Source of the DNA: Nitratidesulfovibrio sp. SRB-5
Lineage (GTDB): Bacteria; Desulfobacterota; Desulfovibrionia; Desulfovibrionales; Desulfovibrionaceae
Reading direction: 5' to 3'
Length of the DNA: 64,000 nt
Assembly (NCBI RefSeq): GCF_019931275.1
Contig: NZ_JAIOTY010000001.1
Coordinates: 186,001 to 250,000, forward strand
Shown: positions 24,692 to 33,810 of the stretch, in pieces
Layout of the letters: each line of letters begins with the position of its first letter
How positions within the stretch are numbered: the stretch's first letter is position 1
Position numbers and translations under genes: made by a program
The notes under the pieces: model-generated
Told to the model about the DNA's origin: nothing
Database searches by the model: none
What the model saw: the letters and a program-made list of their open reading frames with translations, nothing else

Positions 24692-26674
24692 TCAGGCCGC
24701 CTCGCGCGTGAAGCAGAGCATGGTGATGTCGTCGGACTGCTCCGCCGCGCCCCGGAAGGCCACCGTGGCCTCGTGCAGCGCCCGCAGGATCCCGGCGGGC
24801 GTATCCTCGCGGTGGGCGTGCAGCACGTCCATCAGCCGCGGCAGGTCGAACAGCTCCAGCCTTTCGTTCATGGCCTCGGTCACCCCGTCGGTGTACAGCA
24901 GGCAGCGTTCGCCCGGCGCGATGACCGCGTGCAGGGTTTCGTACTCCACGTCTTCCATGGCCCCCACCAGCGGGCCGCTGATGCCCGGCAGTTCGCGCGG
25001 GGCCTCGGCGTCCGGCCCGGTGACGCAGGGGGGGCAATGCCCGCCGTTGGCGAACTCCAGCGCGCCCGTTGCCGGGTCGAACAGCCCGATGAGCAGGGTG
25101 ACGAACATGCAGCCGGGGTTGTTGGCGGCAAGCTGGGCGTTGATGCGGGTCATGGCCGCGCCGGACGCCAGGCCCGAGGCCACGGCGTACCGGCACAGGG
25201 TTACCGCCATGGACATGAACAGCGCGGCGGGCACGCCCTTGCCCGACACGTCGCCGATGACCACCACCTGCCTGCCGTCGGGCGCGATGAAGAAGTCGTA
25301 CAGGTCGCCGCCCACCTCCTTGGCCGGTTCCAGCAGGGCCGAGGCGGCGTAGCCCGCCTGCTTCGGCGCGGCATCGGGCGCGGGCAGGATGCCCATCTGG
25401 ATGTCGCGCGCGGCGTTCAGTTCGCCCTGCATGCGTTCCTTGACGGCGGTGGTGTCCATCAGCGCCCGCACGTTGCGGGCCAGCGCCCGGCCCATCTGGG
25501 TGAAGGCGCGGGCCAGCTGCCCCACCTCGTCGGAACGCGACGTGGGCAGGCCGTTTGCTGTCAGGGTTTCCGCGTCGGGCGCGGAAAAGTCCGTCTCGGC
25601 AAGGGCATGGGCGCGCCCCGTCAGGGCGCGCAGCGGGGCGATGAGCCGCGCGGTAAGCAGCAGGGTGCCCGCTGCGCTGACAAGCACGGCGGCCAGCGCG
25701 ATGAAGGCCAGCTTGCGCACCAGCGCATTGGTGGGGGCCTCTATTTCGGCCTGCGGCGCGGCGGACACCACGTACCAGTCCAGGGCCTTGAAGTAGGCGG
25801 CGCGAAAGATGGCCACGCCGAAGGCCGGGCCGGTGTCCGCGATGGTTTCCGTCCGGCCCCTTTCCCTGGCTTCCGCAAGGGCGGGCGGCGGAATGAGCGC
25901 CACCTCGCGTCCCTTGGGGTTGCCGTGGTGGGCCAGCAGTTCGCCCTTGCCGGAAACCAGCGCGATGAACCCGCTTTTGCCCAGGGACAGGGTCTGGAAT
26001 TTTTCCTGGGTGCTGCGGATGATCTGCTGCTCGTTGTACAGGGCCTGCCGTTCGATGTCGGACAGCAGCATGGCGGAAACCACCACGCTGTCCGTTTCAG
26101 GCATGGGCAGGAAGTACACCAGCAGCGGCTCCGACGCTCTGCCCGGACCGGGAGTGCCGGGCAGGGTGTCGAACACGGCGAATTCGCCCTCGGGCGAAAG
26201 CTGCGCCAGCGAAAGCAGCGACCCCACGGGCCGCCCCTTGAAGTCTGTCATGTTCGGGCGGGCGGACAGCAGGGCCAGCTGCGGGGTGCCCGCGCGGGGG
26301 GCGCCCTGCGCGTCGAAGATGTCCATGTGCACGCCAAAGCTGCCCAGCCGCTCTATCCAGTTGGCGATGAACCGCTGGCGGGCGTCGCCCGGCAGTGCGG
26401 ACACGTCCTGCCACGCGGAGCGGGCCAGCTGCGAGTAGCGGCGCAACTGGTCCTTGCGCAGCAGCACGTCCATCACCTTGTTGGTGAGGTGGCCGAGGTA
26501 GCGCGACCCGATGTTGTCCTCCATCAGCACGATGACGTTGCCGAACGCCTCTCGTTCCAGTTCGGCGTTGGATTCGCGCAGGTCGCGGTAGGTGAAGGAG
26601 ATGACCGGCACCACCGCCAGGGCGATGGAGGCAAGCACCAGGATGAACAGTTTGGAGCGCAGTGAGAAGGTCAT
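24692..26674 (-). CDS. membrane-anchored RsbU/SpoIIE-type PP2C phosphatase with sensor and HAMP
   Basis: 660 residues. TM1 (8-28), a large periplasmic dCache-like sensor, TM2 (about 320-345), HAMP (about 345-400), and a C-terminal PP2C domain with the metal-binding signatures GGDLYDFF, VIGDVSGKGVPAALFM, GHCPP, LLYTDGVTEA and SDDITMLCF. Such enzymes dephosphorylate a STAS anti-sigma antagonist. The matching STAS and RsbW-like genes lie at 51.7-52.5 kb, at the end of the other T3SS arm. It starts 15 bp after the enhancer-binding protein, so it is probably the last gene of the minus-strand T3SS operon. The sensor would couple secretion to an external cue. Confidence 0.9.
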   Translation of the reverse strand: MTFSLRSKLFILVLASIALAVVPVISFTYRDLRESNAELEREAFGNVIVLMEDNIGSRYLGHLTNKVMDVLLRKDQLRRYSQLARSAWQDVSALPGDARQRFIANWIERLGSFGVHMDIFDAQGAPRAGTPQLALLSARPNMTDFKGRPVGSLLSLAQLSPEGEFAVFDTLPGTPGPGRASEPLLVYFLPMPETDSVVVSAMLLSDIERQALYNEQQIIRSTQEKFQTLSLGKSGFIALVSGKGELLAHHGNPKGREVALIPPPALAEARERGRTETIADTGPAFGVAIFRAAYFKALDWYVVSAAPQAEIEAPTNALVRKLAFIALAAVLVSAAGTLLLTARLIAPLRALTGRAHALAETDFSAPDAETLTANGLPTSRSDEVGQLARAFTQMGRALARNVRALMDTTAVKERMQGELNAARDIQMGILPAPDAAPKQAGYAASALLEPAKEVGGDLYDFFIAPDGRQVVVIGDVSGKGVPAALFMSMAVTLCRYAVASGLASGAAMTRINAQLAANNPGCMFVTLLIGLFDPATGALEFANGGHCPPCVTGPDAEAPRELPGISGPLVGAMEDVEYETLHAVIAPGERCLLYTDGVTEAMNERLELFDLPRLMDVLHAHREDTPAGILRALHEATVAFRGAAEQSDDITMLCFTREAA

Positions 26675-26689
26675 GTTCCGTACCGTGGG

Positions 26690-28036
26690 CTAAAGCCCGT
26701 TCTGGCCGCCGTCGGCAATGCCGAGACGCAGCAGTTTCTTGCGCAGCCCTTCGCGGGTGATGCCCAGCAGCTCGGCGGCGCGGCTCTTGTTGCCGCCGGT
26801 GCGGTCCAGCGCGCGGATGACCATGTCGCGCTCCATGTCTTGCAGGTTCAGGCTGCCGTCCGGTGGGGGCGTGACGGCGGCGCGCGCATCGGGCAGGGGC
26901 GTGGCGGGTTTGGTGAACGCGTCTTCCGCGCCCTGACTGCCCTGTATGTCTTGCCCGGCGGCCTCGGGTTCGCCCGGGCCCGGCGTGGCGGTCAGCAGGC
27001 GGGGCGAAAGGTTGGCGGCCTCCACCCGGTCGCCCAGGGTGAGGGCGGCGGCGCGCTCCATCTCGTTGTTCAGTTCGCGCACGTTGCCCGGCCACGGATA
27101 GCGCAGCAGCCGGTCGCGCGCGCCGTACGAAAGGGCCAGCCGGGGCCTGCCCATCAGCGTGCAGTGCCGGTCCAGAAAGGCCTGCGCCAGCAGCAGGATG
27201 TCGTCACCCCGTTCGCGCAGGGGGGGCAGATGCACTTCCGCCACGTTGATGCGGTAGTACAGGTCCTCGCGGAATTTTCCTTCGCGCACGGCGCGTTGCA
27301 GGTCCACGTTGGTGGCGGCGATGACCTTCAGGTCCACCGGCACCGCCTTGCTGCTGCCCACGCGCTGCACCTCGCGCTCTTCCAGCACCCGCAGCAGCTT
27401 GGCCTGGTGGGGCAGGGGCATGTCGGCCAGTTCGTCAAGGAACAGGGTGCCGCCGTCGGCTTCCTCCACCAGCCCCTTGCGCGCGCCCACCCCGGTGGCC
27501 ACGCCCTTTTCGATGCCGAACATTTCGCTTTCGAACAGCGCCTCGGGAATGGCCGTGCAGTTCACGGCGATGAACGGCCCTTCGCGGCGCGGCGAATTGT
27601 AGTGGATGAGCTTGGCCACCACTTCCTTGCCCGCGCCGGTGGGGCCCAGCAACAGGGTGTTGATGGGCCGCCGGGCGATGGACAGGGCCATCTCGATCAG
27701 CTGGCGCATGGCCGGGCACTGCCCGATGACCCGCCGGGCCTGAAAGCTTTCCTGCAAGGTGTGGGTGAGGCGCGCGTTGCGCTCTGTGAGCAGGCGGCGG
27801 GCTTCTTCCAGCTCCGCGTTGCGGGCCTTCAGTTCCTCGATGAGTTGGGCCTGCTGGTATTCGCGCGCCTCCACCTTGACCAGCATCATCCCGAAGGCTT
27901 CTGCGAGGCGGGTGGTGCTGGCCGGGGCGGAACCGGCTGCGGTGAGGGCGAACAGCCTGTCCTCGCTGGCGGGACGCGCCCAGGCGAGGTCGTCGCACAG
28001 GTCTATGAGCACGTCGAGCAGTTCATTCTGGCTCAT
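26690..28036 (-). CDS. AAA+ enhancer-binding-type regulator with atypical GAFTGA loop
   Basis: 448 residues from the second ATG (28036), which has AAGGA at proper spacing; ATG at 28042 is the alternative. Residues 1-100 are a short sensory region with a coiled coil (EELKARNAELEEARRLLTERN), not a receiver domain. The AAA+ domain has Walker A GPTGAGKE (131-138) and Walker B GGTLFLDEL (195-203). The loop that normally reads GAFTGA reads GVATGV (178-183). Arginine-finger region (FREDLYYRINV) and C-terminal Fis-type HTH (GGNKSRAAELLGITREGLRKKL) are intact. Lies between sctU and the phosphatase, so it probably regulates secretion genes. Confidence 0.9.
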   Translation of the reverse strand: MSQNELLDVLIDLCDDLAWARPASEDRLFALTAAGSAPASTTRLAEAFGMMLVKVEAREYQQAQLIEELKARNAELEEARRLLTERNARLTHTLQESFQARRVIGQCPAMRQLIEMALSIARRPINTLLLGPTGAGKEVVAKLIHYNSPRREGPFIAVNCTAIPEALFESEMFGIEKGVATGVGARKGLVEEADGGTLFLDELADMPLPHQAKLLRVLEEREVQRVGSSKAVPVDLKVIAATNVDLQRAVREGKFREDLYYRINVAEVHLPPLRERGDDILLLAQAFLDRHCTLMGRPRLALSYGARDRLLRYPWPGNVRELNNEMERAAALTLGDRVEAANLSPRLLTATPGPGEPEAAGQDIQGSQGAEDAFTKPATPLPDARAAVTPPPDGSLNLQDMERDMVIRALDRTGGNKSRAAELLGITREGLRKKLLRLGIADGGQNGL

Positions 28037-28097
28037 GGGCATGGTCCTTGAAAGATGGGGAGGGGGTGCGGTGCGCGCGGCAGGGGACGGGCCGGTC

Positions 28098-29138
28098 CTA
28101 GCGCCCCTGCAACGACTGCACCCAACGCAGCACTTCGGCCACGGGCCCGATGAGGTCCTTGGGGATGTAGGCGTTCTCGGTGCCTTCGGCGAACAGGCTG
28201 CGCGCCAGCGGCACGTTCTGCATCACGGGTATGCCTTCCTCGCGGGCGATCTCCACCATGCGTTTGGCCAGCAGGCCTTCGCCCTTGGCCAGTATGACGG
28301 GCAGCGGGGTGCGGTCCTTTTCGTAGTCCAGGGCCACGGCGTAGTGGGTGGGGTTCGTCACGATGACCTTTGCCTTGCGGACGTTGGAAAGAGTGTTCTG
28401 GGTGATCATTTCCTGGTGCAGTTGCTTGCGCTTGCCCTTGATGTGCGGATCGCCCTCCATTTCCTTGTACTCGCGCTTGACCTCGTCCTTGGTCATCATG
28501 TGCTGCTTGTTGTACTGCCAGCGCTGGTACATGTAGTCCAGCGCGGCAATGACGCAGAACACCGCGGCGGAAATCAGCACCATGTCGCGCGCGGTGATGC
28601 CAAGCACGGTCAACAGCCCGCTTATGCCGCCGTCGGGTATGGCGAACAGGCCGCGCATGTGGTCGGAAAGCACCTTCCACACGGCCCATCCAAGCACGGT
28701 CACCTTGATGCAGTTCTTCAGCATCTCCACGGCGTTGCGCACCGAAAAGACCTTCTTGAACCATTTGCCGGGGCTCATGTTTTCCAGCTTGGGCATGGCG
28801 GCCTTGAGCGCGAACAGCACCCCGGTCTGGGCCAGGTTGGCCAGCAGGCCCACGCACATGGCCAGCCCCACCACCGGCAGCACGATGCCGATGGCCCCCC
28901 GCGTCACCGCCGTGGCCAGCAGCGGCAGCGCCTGGTCGAAGGGCAGGGACATCTGGCGCATGGAAAGCTCGGTGACGGCCATGATCTCGGCGAAGATGTC
29001 GCCGCCCTTGATGGCAAGGTACGCCCCCACGGCCAGCACGGTCAGCGCGGAGCCCACGTCCTGGCTCTTGCAGATGTCGCCCTTTTCGCGCGCCTCGCGC
29101 AGGCGTTTGGGTGTTGGCTGTTCGGTCTTGTCGCTCAT
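28098..29138 (-). CDS. sctU: T3SS export switch protein SctU
   Basis: 346 residues, FlhB/YscU family. Starts with the usual [20 protein letters not shown], has four membrane segments, and a cytosolic domain with the autocleavage motif NPTH (262-265) between [14 protein letters not shown]. Self-cleavage there switches export from needle to translocator substrates. Second-last structural step of the minus-strand arm; it follows sctT after a 324-bp gap occupied by palindromic repeats, which is unusual since sctRSTU are normally contiguous, and sctR is on the other arm. Confidence 0.96.
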   Translation of the reverse strand: MSDKTEQPTPKRLREAREKGDICKSQDVGSALTVLAVGAYLAIKGGDIFAEIMAVTELSMRQMSLPFDQALPLLATAVTRGAIGIVLPVVGLAMCVGLLANLAQTGVLFALKAAMPKLENMSPGKWFKKVFSVRNAVEMLKNCIKVTVLGWAVWKVLSDHMRGLFAIPDGGISGLLTVLGITARDMVLISAAVFCVIAALDYMYQRWQYNKQHMMTKDEVKREYKEMEGDPHIKGKRKQLHQEMITQNTLSNVRKAKVIVTNPTHYAVALDYEKDRTPLPVILAKGEGLLAKRMVEIAREEGIPVMQNVPLARSLFAEGTENAYIPKDLIGPVAEVLRWVQSLQGR

Positions 29139-29220
29139 GCGTTCCCAGGGGCTGTTTCTAAAGTAGGATTTTCGTTCGTTGGCAAGGAAAACGAGCCCGC
29201 CATGAGGGAGTATGCCTCAG

Positions 29221-29401
29221 CCGTTTGGCGAGCTTGCGAGCCTTACGGATGAGGACCGCAGCGCACTCTTATCGTATTTGACCGAGCCTTAGCCGTTAGG
29301 TGAGCTTGCGAACCTTACGGATAAGGACAGCAGAGCTATGGCAGGTGAAGTTTGACCTCGTTGCGCACGATGTCCGTAGGGCTCGCAGGCTCGCCCGACG
29401 G
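29221..29401. repeat. three palindromic extragenic repeats between sctT and sctU
   Basis: Three 28-bp copies: CCGTTTGGCGAGCTTGCGAG... at 29221-29248, a variant at 29293-29320, and an inverted copy at 29374-29401. The first two sit in a longer direct repeat of about 50 bp (GCCTCAGCCG... / GCCTTAGCCG... ending GGA(C)CGCAGCGC / GGACAGCAGAGC). The ends CCGT and ACGG can pair. The remaining part of 29139-29462 has no gene. Confidence 0.8.
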
Positions 29402-29462
29402 CCACGCTTCACGCCCTTCGGGTCGGATGCCAACGGGCGAAAGGACAATTTGGAAACTGCCC

Positions 29463-30299
29463 CTAAGGCAGCAAGCCTTGCAGGCGTTGCAGGTCGGCGG
29501 CGACTTCGGCGAACAGGTCCGGCGTCTTGGCCGCCAGCGCGCCGAAGTACAGCACCAGCAGCAGGCTGGCCACCGCGCTCTTCACCGGCATGGCCAGCAC
29601 GTACACGTTGAGCTGCGAGGCAAAGCGGTTGACGAGGCCCAGCGAAATGTCGGCCAGCAGGCAGGCCACCACGAGGGGCCCGGCCAGCAGCACCATGTGC
29701 GACATCAGCCACGCCACCCGCCCGGCGAACAGCAGGGGCACCTCGATGCTCCATGCCAGCGGCGCCAGCGAGGGCACGGGCCAGATCTCGTACGAGGCGT
29801 ACAGCAGGCCCAGAAAGGCCAGGAAGGCCCCGCTGGTGTAGAACAGGTACATCATCGTTTGCAGCAGGAAGGCCCCGGTGGGCGTGGTCTGTTCGCCCGA
29901 CATGGGGTCGGATTCCTCCGCCATGGAGGCCCCGCGCTGGTTGTCGATGAGAAAGCCCGCGCTCTGCACCGTCCAGAAGGCGATGCCCGCCAGCAGCCCC
30001 AGCACCAGCCCCATCAGCGATTCCTTCAGCACCAGCGCCCCGTAGTGGCCAAGCAGGGTCAGGTCGAACACGCTGCCCTTGGGCAACTGCCCCAGTATCA
30101 CGGGGTGCACCGGCAGGTAGCAGGCGAACACCAGCACCATGCGCAACTGCCCGGTCACCACGCTGCCCGCCAGAAACGGCGCCACCTGGGCGACCATGAA
30201 CAGTCTGGGCATGCCCGCCACCACGGCCAGCAGGTGGTCGAACAGGCCCAGCTGGTCGAACAGGGCCTGGATGGGCAATGCCGGTACGTGGGGGGCCAT
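29463..30299 (-). CDS. sctT: T3SS export apparatus protein SctT
   Basis: 278 residues, FliR/YscT family, with six to eight hydrophobic segments (LFMVAQVAPFLAGSVV, GALVLKESLMGLVLGLLAGIAF, MYLFYTSGAFLAFLGLLYASYE). It joins SctR and SctS in the export gate through which unfolded substrates pass. Starts 7 bp after sctS. Length is typical of the family. Confidence 0.93.
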   Translation of the reverse strand: MAPHVPALPIQALFDQLGLFDHLLAVVAGMPRLFMVAQVAPFLAGSVVTGQLRMVLVFACYLPVHPVILGQLPKGSVFDLTLLGHYGALVLKESLMGLVLGLLAGIAFWTVQSAGFLIDNQRGASMAEESDPMSGEQTTPTGAFLLQTMMYLFYTSGAFLAFLGLLYASYEIWPVPSLAPLAWSIEVPLLFAGRVAWLMSHMVLLAGPLVVACLLADISLGLVNRFASQLNVYVLAMPVKSAVASLLLVLYFGALAAKTPDLFAEVAADLQRLQGLLP

Positions 30300-30306
30300 G
30301 GCGTGC

Positions 30307-30567
30307 CTACAGCAGGTAGAAGCGCACGAAGATCTCGTCCGCGAAGCGCAGCAGTTCCGCGCCGAACCACCCGCCCATCAGGAACAGCGTGAGCACCACG
30401 GCGATGAGCTTGACCCCGAAGGTCAGCGTCTGTTCCTGCAACTGGGTGATGGCCTGCACGAGGCTGATCAGGATGCCGATGACCGAGGCCACGACGATGG
30501 GCGGCATGGACAGCATCAGCACCAGGTACAGCGCCTTCACCGCGTAGGTCATGGCCATGGATTCCAC
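30307..30567 (-). CDS. sctS: T3SS export apparatus protein SctS
   Basis: 86 residues, FliQ/YscS family: two membrane helices flanking SLVQAITQLQEQTLTFGVK. The GTG at 30567 is chosen because AGGAG lies 7-8 bp upstream. Part of the SctRST gate. Confidence 0.93.
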   Translation of the reverse strand: MESMAMTYAVKALYLVLMLSMPPIVVASVIGILISLVQAITQLQEQTLTFGVKLIAVVLTLFLMGGWFGAELLRFADEIFVRFYLL

Positions 30568-30588
30568 GTGGGTTCTCCTGCGGCCCGG

Positions 30589-32685
30589 CTACAGCCGGAT
30601 GCGGTTGACCGGCTGCACCGATATTTCGGGCGTCAGTTCCTGGTACGAGATCACCGCCAGCCCGTAGTGGTCGCCCTCTATCAGCCTGCGCACGTAGCGC
30701 CGGATGTCCATGGAGGTCATGATCACCGGCTTCTGGGCGTGGCTTGCGTAGCGCCCGGCGGCATCGCCCACGGCCTTCATGAACCGCTCGGTCACCGAAG
30801 GCTCCAGCGCCAGGAACGCCCCCGCCGAGGTCTGGCGGATGGCCTTGCGGATGGTTTCCTCCACCTGCGGGTCCAGCAGGATGGCGGGCAGCATGTTCTG
30901 CCCGCGCGAATGCATGTAGCTGATCTGCCGCTTCAACGCGCCGCGCACGTACTCGGTCAGCATGACCGTGTCCTTTTCCTTGGGGCTCCATTCGATGAGC
31001 GCTTCCAGGATGTTGCGCAGGTCGCGGATGGAAATCTGTTCCTGCACCAGGCGCTGGAAGATTTCCGCGATGCGTTGCACCGGCAGCAGGCGCGTTGCCT
31101 CGCGCACCAGGTCGGGCGCGCGTTCTTCCATGCGGTCGAGCAGGTACTTGGCCTCCTGCATGCCCAGGAAGTTGCTGGCGTGGCGCGAAAGCACCAGCGA
31201 CAGGTGGTAGGCCAGGATGCGCGCGTGGCTCATGTGTCCTATGCCCGCCTTGTCCAGCAGGTGCAGCTGCTCGTCGGGCACCCACAGGGGGTCCACGTCG
31301 GGCAGGAAGCGTTCGCCCGTCTTTGCGGCAACGCCCAGCATGGCCAGGTTTTCGCTGGTGTCGCGGGCCAGGGACATGCCCCGTTCCAGCGTGCCGCGCG
31401 ACATGGGAATCTCGTTCAGGTTCAGGACGTAGGAAAGCCCTTCCAGGCCGGGACTGGGCCGGATGTTGATGCCCGGGAACGGCACGCCGAGGTCGAAGTA
31501 CAACGCCCGGCGCAGGTTGATCAGTTCCTCGTTCAGGGCATCGTAGTGCAGGGCCTCGCCCAGTTCCGCCGAAAGGTCCAGGATGATGGGCACGGTGGGG
31601 GCGAAATCGTCGCCGGGCTGCCCCGTGCCGGGGCGCGGCGTGCGTGGCCGCGCGGCCGGGGCCAGCGAGCGGCTCAGTTCCGCCCTGGGGTCGGCGGCCA
31701 CGGGGGCCTCGGCCATGCGTTGCAGCACGTAGCCGAACCCGCCGATGGCAAGGGCCAGCCCGAACAGCTGCGGCTTGGGAAAGCCCGGCACCAGCGCGAA
31801 CAGGAACACCAGCCCGCCCGCCATCAGCAGCGCCTTTGGCTGGCCGAATATCTGCCCGCCGATCTGCGCGCCCACGTTGCCGCCCGAATCGCCCGTGCGG
31901 GTAATCAGGATGCCCGCCGAAATGGACACCAGCAGCGAGGGTATCTGCGAGACCAGGCCGTCGCCGATGGTCAGGATGCCGTAGGTGTGCAGGGCGTCGG
32001 CCCCGGTCATGCCGTGCTGGGTGATGCCGATGACCGTGCCGCCCACGATGTTGACCACGGCCACGATCATGCCGGCGATGCTGTCGCCCTTGACGAACTT
32101 CATGGCGCCGTCCATGGCGCCGTACATCTGGCTTTCCTGCGACACCATGCTGCGGCGGCGCTGGGCTTCCTCCATGTCGATGACGCCCGCGCGCATGTCC
32201 GCGTCGATGGACATCTGCTTGCCGGGCATGGCGTCCAGGGTGAAGCGCGCGCCCACTTCGGCCACGCGTTCGGCGCCCTTGGCGATGACCAGGAACTGCA
32301 CGATGGTCAGGATGACGAAGACCACCGCGCCCACCACGAAGTTGCCGCCAAGCGCGTATTCGCCGAACACGAAGATGATTTCGCCCGCGTCGGCCTGCAG
32401 CAGGATGAGCCGGGTGGTGGTGATGTTCAGCCCCACGCGGAACAGCGTGGTGAACAGCAGCATGGTGGGAAACACCGAAAAGTCCAGCACGCTGCGCACG
32501 TACATGGACATCATCAGCATGACGAACGAAAGGGCCATGTTGGCGCCGATCAGCGTGTCCACCAGCGGGGTGGGCAGCGGCAGGATCATCAGCGCGACCA
32601 CCACCACCAGCAGGGCGACGATGGCCAGGTCGTTGTGCCGGGTAACGGCATTCACGGCGGTGTTGGCGCGGGCAAGCATGGTCAT
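30589..32685 (-). CDS. sctV: T3SS major export apparatus protein SctV
   Basis: 698 residues, FlhA/YscV (FHIPEP) family, starting at the ATG at 32685 that overlaps the sctY stop (ATGA). Eight predicted membrane helices in the first 330 residues, with the conserved cytosolic loop (RVAEVGARFTLDAMPGKQMSIDADMRAG), a Pro/Arg-rich linker at about 345-375, then the cytosolic ring domain (AMLGVAAKTGERF, GHMSHARILAYHLSLVL, SMDIRRYVRRLIE). Forms the nonameric ring that receives substrates and, in Ysc systems, SctX/SctY complexes. Confidence 0.96.
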   Translation of the reverse strand: MTMLARANTAVNAVTRHNDLAIVALLVVVVALMILPLPTPLVDTLIGANMALSFVMLMMSMYVRSVLDFSVFPTMLLFTTLFRVGLNITTTRLILLQADAGEIIFVFGEYALGGNFVVGAVVFVILTIVQFLVIAKGAERVAEVGARFTLDAMPGKQMSIDADMRAGVIDMEEAQRRRSMVSQESQMYGAMDGAMKFVKGDSIAGMIVAVVNIVGGTVIGITQHGMTGADALHTYGILTIGDGLVSQIPSLLVSISAGILITRTGDSGGNVGAQIGGQIFGQPKALLMAGGLVFLFALVPGFPKPQLFGLALAIGGFGYVLQRMAEAPVAADPRAELSRSLAPAARPRTPRPGTGQPGDDFAPTVPIILDLSAELGEALHYDALNEELINLRRALYFDLGVPFPGINIRPSPGLEGLSYVLNLNEIPMSRGTLERGMSLARDTSENLAMLGVAAKTGERFLPDVDPLWVPDEQLHLLDKAGIGHMSHARILAYHLSLVLSRHASNFLGMQEAKYLLDRMEERAPDLVREATRLLPVQRIAEIFQRLVQEQISIRDLRNILEALIEWSPKEKDTVMLTEYVRGALKRQISYMHSRGQNMLPAILLDPQVEETIRKAIRQTSAGAFLALEPSVTERFMKAVGDAAGRYASHAQKPVIMTSMDIRRYVRRLIEGDHYGLAVISYQELTPEISVQPVNRIRL

Positions 32686-33041
32686 GCCTGCACCCCCGCC
32701 ATGTGCCGGTACGTGTCCATGGCGGTGCGCGCCTCGTCCTGCCGCCCCTGCTGCCACAGCGCCTGGGCGCGCAGCAGGTGCAGGGCCGCATCGGCAGAGG
32801 ACAGGGTCACCCCGTCCATGGCCGCGTGCAGGTGTTCGAGCGCGGCACCGCCGTCGCCTTCGGCCACGGCCACGGCGGCCAGGCAGCGGCGCACCCGGCT
32901 TGCCTCGGCGCGGGGCGCGTCGGGCGGCAGCACGGCGGCCAGCGCCGCAAAGGTGCGGCGGGCGCTGTCGTTGCGGCCCATGCGCAGAAAGAGATAGCCA
33001 AGCACGTGCAGGGTGTTGCGGCACTCCGGGGCGATGGGCAC
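32682..33041 (-). CDS. sctY: T3SS accessory chaperone SctY (YscY-like TPR)
   Basis: 119 residues from a GTG with GGGGGG upstream. All-helical, TPR-like (LHVLGYLFLRMGRNDSARRTFAALAAVL; ALHLLRAQALWQQGRQDEAR). Size and location between an SctX-like gene and sctV match YscY, which pairs with YscX and binds YscV. Sequence alone would only say small TPR protein; the call rests on the conserved order sctW, sycN, sctX, sctY, sctV. Confidence 0.78.
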   Translation of the reverse strand: MPIAPECRNTLHVLGYLFLRMGRNDSARRTFAALAAVLPPDAPRAEASRVRRCLAAVAVAEGDGGAALEHLHAAMDGVTLSSADAALHLLRAQALWQQGRQDEARTAMDTYRHMAGVQA

Positions 33042-33043
33042 GA

Positions 33044-33412
33044 CTAGCCCCCCACCATCAGTCCGGCATAGGCCCGGAGCAGTTCGGCGTTTTCCAGCAG
33101 GGGGGCAAGGTCGTTGCGCACGAAGTCGCGCACGGCGGGGTCGCGTTCCATGGACAGCGCGTCGAGGCAGGCGCTCAGGTTGGCCCCGAACACGTCGGGG
33201 CGCAGCATCTCGCCGTCACCCACGGGCGGGCACAGCGCCTGTTCCACTATCTGCCGGGCGTTGCGGGGGGCGTACAGTTCCTCCAGCCCCGCCTCGCGCA
33301 GCACGCTGGCCGCCAGGGGGCGGGCCTTGGGCATGGGGTCGCGCCCGGCGTCCACGTCCAGCACGGTCTGGATGCCCAACGACCCGTCGAAAATGCCTAC
33401 ATTGCGGCTCAT
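33044..33412 (-). CDS. sctX: T3SS early substrate SctX (YscX-like)
   Basis: 122 residues, the same length as Yersinia YscX as I remember it, with the family pattern of a disordered start (MSRNVGIFDGSLGIQTVL) and a helical end (ENAELLRAYAGLMVGG). YscX is secreted and needed for export of early substrates, in complex with YscY. Its ATG overlaps the upstream chaperone stop (ATGA). Identification leans on gene order. Confidence 0.75.
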   Translation of the reverse strand: MSRNVGIFDGSLGIQTVLDVDAGRDPMPKARPLAASVLREAGLEELYAPRNARQIVEQALCPPVGDGEMLRPDVFGANLSACLDALSMERDPAVRDFVRNDLAPLLENAELLRAYAGLMVGG

Positions 33413-33810
33413 GCGCCACCATTCCTGCCGGTTGCTTCATCCATGATGCGCGCCAGAAGGTCCGTCGCCGTCTCCATGGCGGCGGCGGTGGCCAGCCGCT
33501 CCGGCAGGCGCGTGAGAAGAATGGCCTGCCCCGCGTGCACTCCCGCCTGCAAGGGCAGGGGACGGGCGTGCCGGTAGTGGCACAGGGCCAGCATGCGCCG
33601 GGGCATGTCCGCGTCGTGCGCGGGAAAGGGGCGCGAAAGATAGATCAGCAGTTCGCCGTCGGTGGCCTCCAGGTGCAGGCGGCCCATGCCGTCCACGTCC
33701 AGGGCGATCAGGCGCGGCGCGTCGGGCCGCGCGGGGTCGGCCCCGGGCAGTTGCAGCCCGGACATGCCCATGCGCTGTCCGAATGATGCGATGGCCTCTT
33801 GCAACATCAT
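33409..33810 (-). CDS. SycN-like class I chaperone for the gatekeeper
   Basis: 133 residues; CesT/SycE fold pattern (MMLQEAIASFGQRMGMSGL, LIALDVDGMGRLHLEATDGELLIYLSRPF, ILLTRLPERL). The ATG at 33810 overlaps the sctW stop (ATGA). In Yersinia SycN helps YopN to plug secretion; the equivalent place next to sctW supports the same partner here. A second subunit like YscB was not seen, so this chaperone may act alone as homodimer. Confidence 0.8.
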   Translation of the reverse strand: MMLQEAIASFGQRMGMSGLQLPGADPARPDAPRLIALDVDGMGRLHLEATDGELLIYLSRPFPAHDADMPRRMLALCHYRHARPLPLQAGVHAGQAILLTRLPERLATAAAMETATDLLARIMDEATGRNGGA

